From Moringa oleifera (taxonomy: Eukaryota > Streptophyta > Magnoliopsida > Brassicales > Moringaceae): DNA of 64,000 bases. Location: NCBI GenBank assembly GCA_021397835.1, contig JAJFZO010000742.1, positions 381,001 to 445,000 on the forward strand. The letters are read 5' to 3'. Below the pieces are notes generated by a model. That model saw nothing but the letters and a program-made list of their open reading frames with translations, was not told the origin of the DNA and did not search any database. Of this stretch, positions 59,376 through 64,000 are shown piece after piece; position 1 is the first letter of the stretch; each line of letters opens with the position of its first letter. The position numbers and the translations under genes are program-made.

Positions 59376-60235
59376 TCATGAAGCATCTATTACTTGAAAC
59401 ATGGACGCTAAAGTTGCTAATGCATCTGCCATTTGATTTTCGTCTCTAGAAAGGTAATTAACGCTAACTTCTTTGAAGCTCTTAAGTAATTCCATAGCCA
59501 ACTTATGGTAACGAACTAACTCATGATGTCTTGTCATCAACTCTTCCTTTAGTTGGTATAGGACCAAAGTAAAATCTCTAAGTACATCCAACTTTGCCGC
59601 TTTTTTTCTCTATTGTAACTTCTAACCCTATGATGCAGGCCTCATACTTGGCAACATTTTAGTGAAATTGAAGTCTAACTGAGCTATAAATGGATAATAC
59701 TATTCATTTGGTGACTTTAGGATTACACCAATCTCGTGACCCAGAATATTTGATCCTCCATCAAAAAACATTTTCCAAGTGTCTGACCTTCCTCTTTAAC
59801 CATGGGCATAATTACCATTCAGTCCTCATTTGGGAAATCAAATCTTATCGATTGGTAGTTTTCATTGGCACGATCAGCTAAAAAGTCTGTTATGACACTT
59901 TTTTTGATCGCCTTTTGAGAAACATATATAAGATCATACTCTAAAAATAATACTTGGTATCTAGCTTATTTGCCAGATAATGAAAGTTTTTCAAACAAGT
60001 ACTTGATGAGATCTAACTTAACAATTACCCATGTCATGATTAAATAGATATTGGCGAAGTCTATGTGTAGCCCAATTCAGTGCATAATAAATTTTCTCAA
60101 TTGATGAATATTTGACTCATAATCAGTAAAATTTTTGCTCAAGTAATATATAGCATGCTCTTTCTTTCTAAACTCATTTTTTTATGTTAATACCCAACCT
60201 AACGAACTCTTGTACATTGCCAAATGCAAAATTAA
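59376..60235 (-). pseudogene. Gypsy RNase H domains, broken
   Basis: The first RNase H part (60200-59900) has HAIYYLSKNFTDYE and FLADRANENY-type stretches. The second part, at 59591-59376, reads LVLYQLKEELMTRHHELV and ENQMADALATLASMF, the standard end of the archaeal-type RNase H in Tat-like elements. At least two stops separate the parts. Confidence 0.7.
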
Positions 60236-60239
60236 TAAC

Positions 60240-61260
60240 TTTCATTGAATTGGCAGCAAAAGTATTGAAGGGTTAGACATGTACCCTTTAATTTTGTTGA
60301 ATGCTATTTGACATCTTTTATCCCACTCGCGAGGATCATTGTTTCTCAACAGCTTAAAGATGAAATCACATATGTTTGTTAATTGGGCTATAAATCTTGA
60401 AATGTAATTCAACCTTCATAAAAAAATTTGTACTTTTTTTACTGTCTTAGGCGAAGGTAAACTATGAATTTCCTCGACTTTTTCAAGATCAATTTCAATA
60501 CCTTTCTCACTTACGATAGAGCCCAACAATTTTTTTGATTTCACGTTAAAAGTGAACTTATTCGAATTCAATCGTAACTCATATTTTTGAAGTCTTTCAA
60601 AAAGTTTCTTTAAATCCTCCACATGATCTTCATCTTTCTTGGATTTGGCTATCATGTCATCAACATATATTTCAATTGTTTTATGCATCATATCATGAAA
60701 TAAGGTTATCATAGCGCGTTGGTAAGTTATGCTAGCATTTTTCAATCCAAATGACATTACATGATAGCAAAATGTTTCCCAAAGGGTGACAAATGTGGTT
60801 TTTTTTTTTTTCCATATCTTCTAGTGCCATTTTTATATGATTATATGTAGAGTATCCATCCAATGAAAGAAAATAAAGATATTTGGTTGTATTATCTACA
60901 AGAATGTCAATATATAGTAGTGAAAAGTTATCTATAGGACTTACTCGATTAAGGTCTCTATAATCTATACATATCCGTATCTTGCCATCTTTCTTTAGTA
61001 CTAGGACTATATTAGCTACCTATTTCGAATAATGTGCCATAATGATAAACCCTGCATCCAATTGTTTTTGGACCTTTTCTTTAATCTTTAACAACACTTC
61101 TGGCTTCATTCTTCTCAGGTTTTGTTGAACTGGTGGACATCTTAATTTTAATGGTAATTTATGCTCCAGATATTACTATCTAGTCTTGACATATCTTTAT
61201 ACAACCATGCAAACACATTTGAATATTCTTTTAGTAATTTTATCAATTCTTTTCTCATGT
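60240..61260 (-). pseudogene. Gypsy reverse transcriptase, copy A
   Basis: The minus strand shows RCPPVQQNLRRMKPEVLLKI (61140-61080), KKDGKIRICIDYRDLNR near 60990-60940, the YFLSLDGYSTYN stretch near 60880, and an open part at 60757-60416 with SFGLKNASITYQRAM and the catalytic IEIYVDDMIAKS. Stops interrupt the N-terminal half. It is followed directly by RNase H. Confidence 0.8.
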
Positions 61261-63690
61261 CAGAAGATAGAGTAATCCCAATTTTTACTTTTTTTTTGTT
61301 TTATTTCCCAAATTAATGGTTTCCATGAACTCCTTGTGAGGCATAATTTTTCCTTCTTATTCAATCATTCTTAATAAATTTGGGGATAATATATGTTGTC
61401 CATCACTTTCTTTTAATTCGAAATCATCTTGATATAAAAATTCTTTGAGATTCAATTCAAAATTAACATTCATAGCATTGGGATATTCATCGTATGTGAC
61501 CTTAGACATGAAAATAGGAATGTCTTATTTGGATGCTTGAAAATGAATGAGAATGAAAGGGTGAAGAATAAAACAAATATTGGGTAGAAATAAAAAAGTG
61601 CATTTGTTAATAGTGATCAAATTTGAACATAAAGTTAGAAAATCACATTTTTTTCAATAGTGAAAACAACGGGCAGTTTATTCAAAGAAAATCCTTTGGG
61701 ACATGGATGGATTCCATAATCTTGCTTTTCCGTGTATGAATCTTCTATCGTACTGATCAAGAGGTAAGAAAGCTCTTCTATAAGCTAACTTCCAATTTTG
61801 ATGATAACACGGATTGGCTTATAAGGGATAATAAAACTGGTAGACCTGAATGCTCAATGCAACGGAATATTGTAGTCAATAGGCTTTGACTCATAAGTTT
61901 TTCCTTCAAACGACACTTCCTTTTCTTCTATCATCTGAATAACTATCTCTCGTACACTATTAAATACAAAATTAATGGCTTCCCTAGAATTGGTGGCATC
62001 AGTACCGAAAGGTTAGACAATAACCATTTTATTTCATCGAATGCTATTTGACTTTTTTTATGCCACTAACCAAGATCATTCTTTCTTAACATCTTGAAGA
62101 TAAGATCAAATATGTTTGTCAATTGGGTTATAAATCTTGAAATGTAATTCAACCTTCCCAAAAAGCCTCTTACTTCTTTTATTATCTTAAGCAATGGCAA
62201 ATTTTGAATCATCTCGACTTTGTCTGGATCGATTTCAATACCTTTCTCACTTATGATAAAACCTAATAACTTTCCTGATTTGGTGTTAAAAGTGCACTAA
62301 TTCGGATTCAACCGTGACTGATATTTTCGAAGTCTTTCAAAAATTTTCCTTAAATCCTCCACATGCTCTTCATCTTTCTTGGATTTGGCTATCATGTCAT
62401 CAACATAGATTTCAATTTTTTTATGCATTATATCATGAAATAAGCTTATCATAGGGTGTTGCTAAGTTATCCCAGCATTTTTCAACCCAAACGACATTAC
62501 ATGATAGCAAAATGTTCCTTAAAGGGTGACAAATATGGTTTTTTTCGTATCTTTTAGAGCTATTTTTATTTGATTGTATCCGGAATATCCATCCATGAAA
62601 GAAAATAAAATTTATTTGATTGTATTATCTACAAGAGTGTCGATATATAGCAATGGAAAGTTATCCTTAAGACTTACCTGATTAAGGTCTCTGTAATCTA
62701 CACATATCTATACCTTGCCATCTTTATTTGGTATTAGGACCATATTAGCTACCATTTCAAATAACATGCCACATCAATAAATCCTGCATCTAATTGTTTT
62801 TGGACTCCTTTTTTAATCTTTAACAACACTTTTAGCTTCATCTTTCTCAGGTTTTGTTGAACTAATGGACATCTTGATTTTAGTGATAATTTATACTCAA
62901 CGATACTACTATCTAGCCCACGTATATCTTTATATGCCCACGCAAACACATCTGAATATTCTCTTAGCAATTTTATCAACACTTCTCTTATGTTAGAAGA
63001 CAGATTAATCCTAATTTTTACTTCTTTTTTGTTTCATTTCCCAAATTAATGGTCTCCATGAACTCTTTATGAGGCATACTTTTTTTTCTCTTTTCAATCA
63101 TTCTTGATAAATCTGGGGGTAATATATGCTATCCTTCATTTTTTGCTTATTTAAAATCATTTTTATTTAGAAATTCTTTGAGATTTGAAATTAACATTCA
63201 TAATATTAGGATATTCATCATATATGACATTGGACGTGAAAATGTGAATGTCTTATTTGAATACTTAAAAATGAATGAGAATGAAATGGTGAAGAATTAA
63301 ACAAATATTGGGTAGAAATAAAAAAGTACATTCACTAATAGTGATCTAATTGAAACATAAAGTTAGAAAATTACATTTTCTTAATAGTAAAAACTACTAA
63401 TAGTTCAATTTCTATCCAATTATTCAAAAAAATATCTTAAAGGACATGGATGGATTCCACAATCTTGTACCTCCATGCATGAATGTTCTATCATGTTGAT
63501 CAAAAGATAAGAAAGCTTTTCTACACGTTGGCTTTCGATTTTGATGATACCATAGATTGGCTCCTTAAGAATAGTAAAACATACTGACCTGAATGCTTAA
63601 TGCAATGAAATACTATAGTCGATAGGCTTTGACTCATAAGTTTTTCCTTCAAATAACGTCTTCCTCTTCTTCTTCTTTTCTTCCATCATT
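60241..63690. repeat. Tandem duplication of about 1.74 kb inside gypsy pol
   Basis: 60241-61950 and 61979-63690 align along their length. Anchors: 'atatcatgaaataag' at 60690 and 62430, 'aggctttgactcataag' at 61881 and 63624, 'catatgtttgttaattgg' near 60367 and its counterpart near 62106. Offsets are 1738-1743 bp. The unit runs from the segment before the protease-RT linker to the end of the RT domain. Confidence 0.85.
61975..62995 (-). pseudogene. Gypsy reverse transcriptase, copy B
   Basis: A second copy of the same domain: LLREYSDVFAWAYKDIRGLD and LKIKKGVQKQLDAGFIDVA (open at 62982-62749), and IEIYVDDMIAKSKKDEEHVE near 62420-62360, then LGFIISEKGIEIDPDKVE. It is not followed by RNase H but by a second copy of the upstream region and then copy A. 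Stops and frameshifts are present. Confidence 0.8.
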
Positions 63691-64000
63691 TGGCTTTTCT
63701 TTGTTCTAGTTCTTTGGTAGCCCAAGCTAGTTTAATCCTTATTTTTAGGGATATCAAAGGCCAACCTATCCTTTGTAAATTCTTTCCCAATCCTTTTTTG
63801 ACTTTGTATTCTTTACCCAAGGTTTGCCTTAACTGGAATTTCATATTTTTAAAAATGCGAAGTTCCTATGCCCATGCGTATTCAGTAGCATTCATAAATT
63901 CTAGTGCTCTAAATGAACAATCTTTTATATTTTCTAGAGCCTAAATATAAGAGTGGCTTGATGAAATTGAAGCTATGATGCCTTCTTCTCATTTAATGAC
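63690..64000 (-). pseudogene. Gypsy polyprotein, G-patch-like segment upstream of RT
   Basis: The minus strand reads YEIPVKANLG, QSQKRIGKEFTKDRLAFDIP, SLGYQRTRTKK. This resembles the G-patch stretch (…GLGKxxQGxxxP…GLGY) that follows the protease in this group of elements. A stop splits it. The upstream protease and gag are outside the window. Confidence 0.5.

Larger units (their letters stand above)
54051..64000 (-). mobile_element. Ty3/gypsy retrotransposon (Tat/Ogre-like), minus strand, runs off the window
   Basis: Minus-strand order: G-patch-like segment (63.95 kb), reverse transcriptase region twice (62.99-61.97 and 61.26-60.24), RNase H (60.2-59.4), integrase (59.2-58.0), then a long LTR (about 57.1-54.2 kb). 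Integrase placed last in pol is the Ty3/gypsy order. The sequences EYSDVFAWAYKDI and NGHRYILVFI-type motifs fit the Tat/Ogre group. All domains carry stops. The gag end lies beyond 64000. Confidence 0.8.

Noticed and set aside
1..64000. tRNA, rRNA, CRISPR arrays or bacterial-type operons
   Set aside because: None was seen. The window is plant nuclear DNA, and the hairpin arrays are transposon subterminal repeats, not CRISPR.

Overview
This is plant nuclear DNA, most likely from a eudicot: very AT-rich, no bacterial-style gene packing, canonical GT-AG introns, and plant-specific transposon families. I see no intact host gene. Nearly everything recognisable is a nested, mostly decayed transposon landscape, plus fragments of two conserved plant genes (SEC61 alpha and GRV2/KATAMARI2) carried inside a transposon.

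Layout. 1-3.4 kb is AT-rich with a degenerate tandem array (unit about 140 bp). About 3.9-16.47 kb is a plus-strand CACTA (En/Spm) element (TNP2, DUF4218, DUF4216, Ptta/TNPA-like), split by a Mutator-like element (MULE, 8.84-14.14 kb) that sits inside the Ptta gene. 16.5-30.8 kb holds copies of an unclassified repeat family (about 16.7, 20.6 and 28.6 kb), a GC-richer unidentified block (18.5-20.4 kb), a 210-bp tandem array (24.4-25.1 kb) and a copia LTR plus gag remnant (26.5-27.2 kb). 30.78-38.0 kb is a second CACTA, on the minus strand, carrying an additional Ulp1-like protease domain. 38.0-40.3 kb holds another copy of the repeat family next to a Ty3/gypsy integrase C-terminus. 42.80-54.05 kb is a third, minus-strand CACTA of the same type as the second.

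Inside the third CACTA lies the most interesting object, a 5,049-bp non-autonomous CACTA element at 44617-49665. It has 12-bp CACTACTACAAA termini, a 3-bp AAT target duplication and arrays of hairpin repeats at both ends. It carries the first coding exon and the last exon of SEC61 alpha with intact splice borders, and a segment of GRV2 fused to unrelated sequence in one long open frame. It has no transposase of its own, so any movement would depend on enzymes from related elements; its hairpin repeats resemble those at the end of the outer CACTA.

54.05-64 kb is a minus-strand Ty3/gypsy element of the Tat/Ogre-like type (long LTR, integrase, RNase H, reverse transcriptase) that truncates the third CACTA. 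Its protease-RT region is present twice in tandem (period about 1.74 kb). Domain assignments are from recognisable motifs only; no database search was possible.
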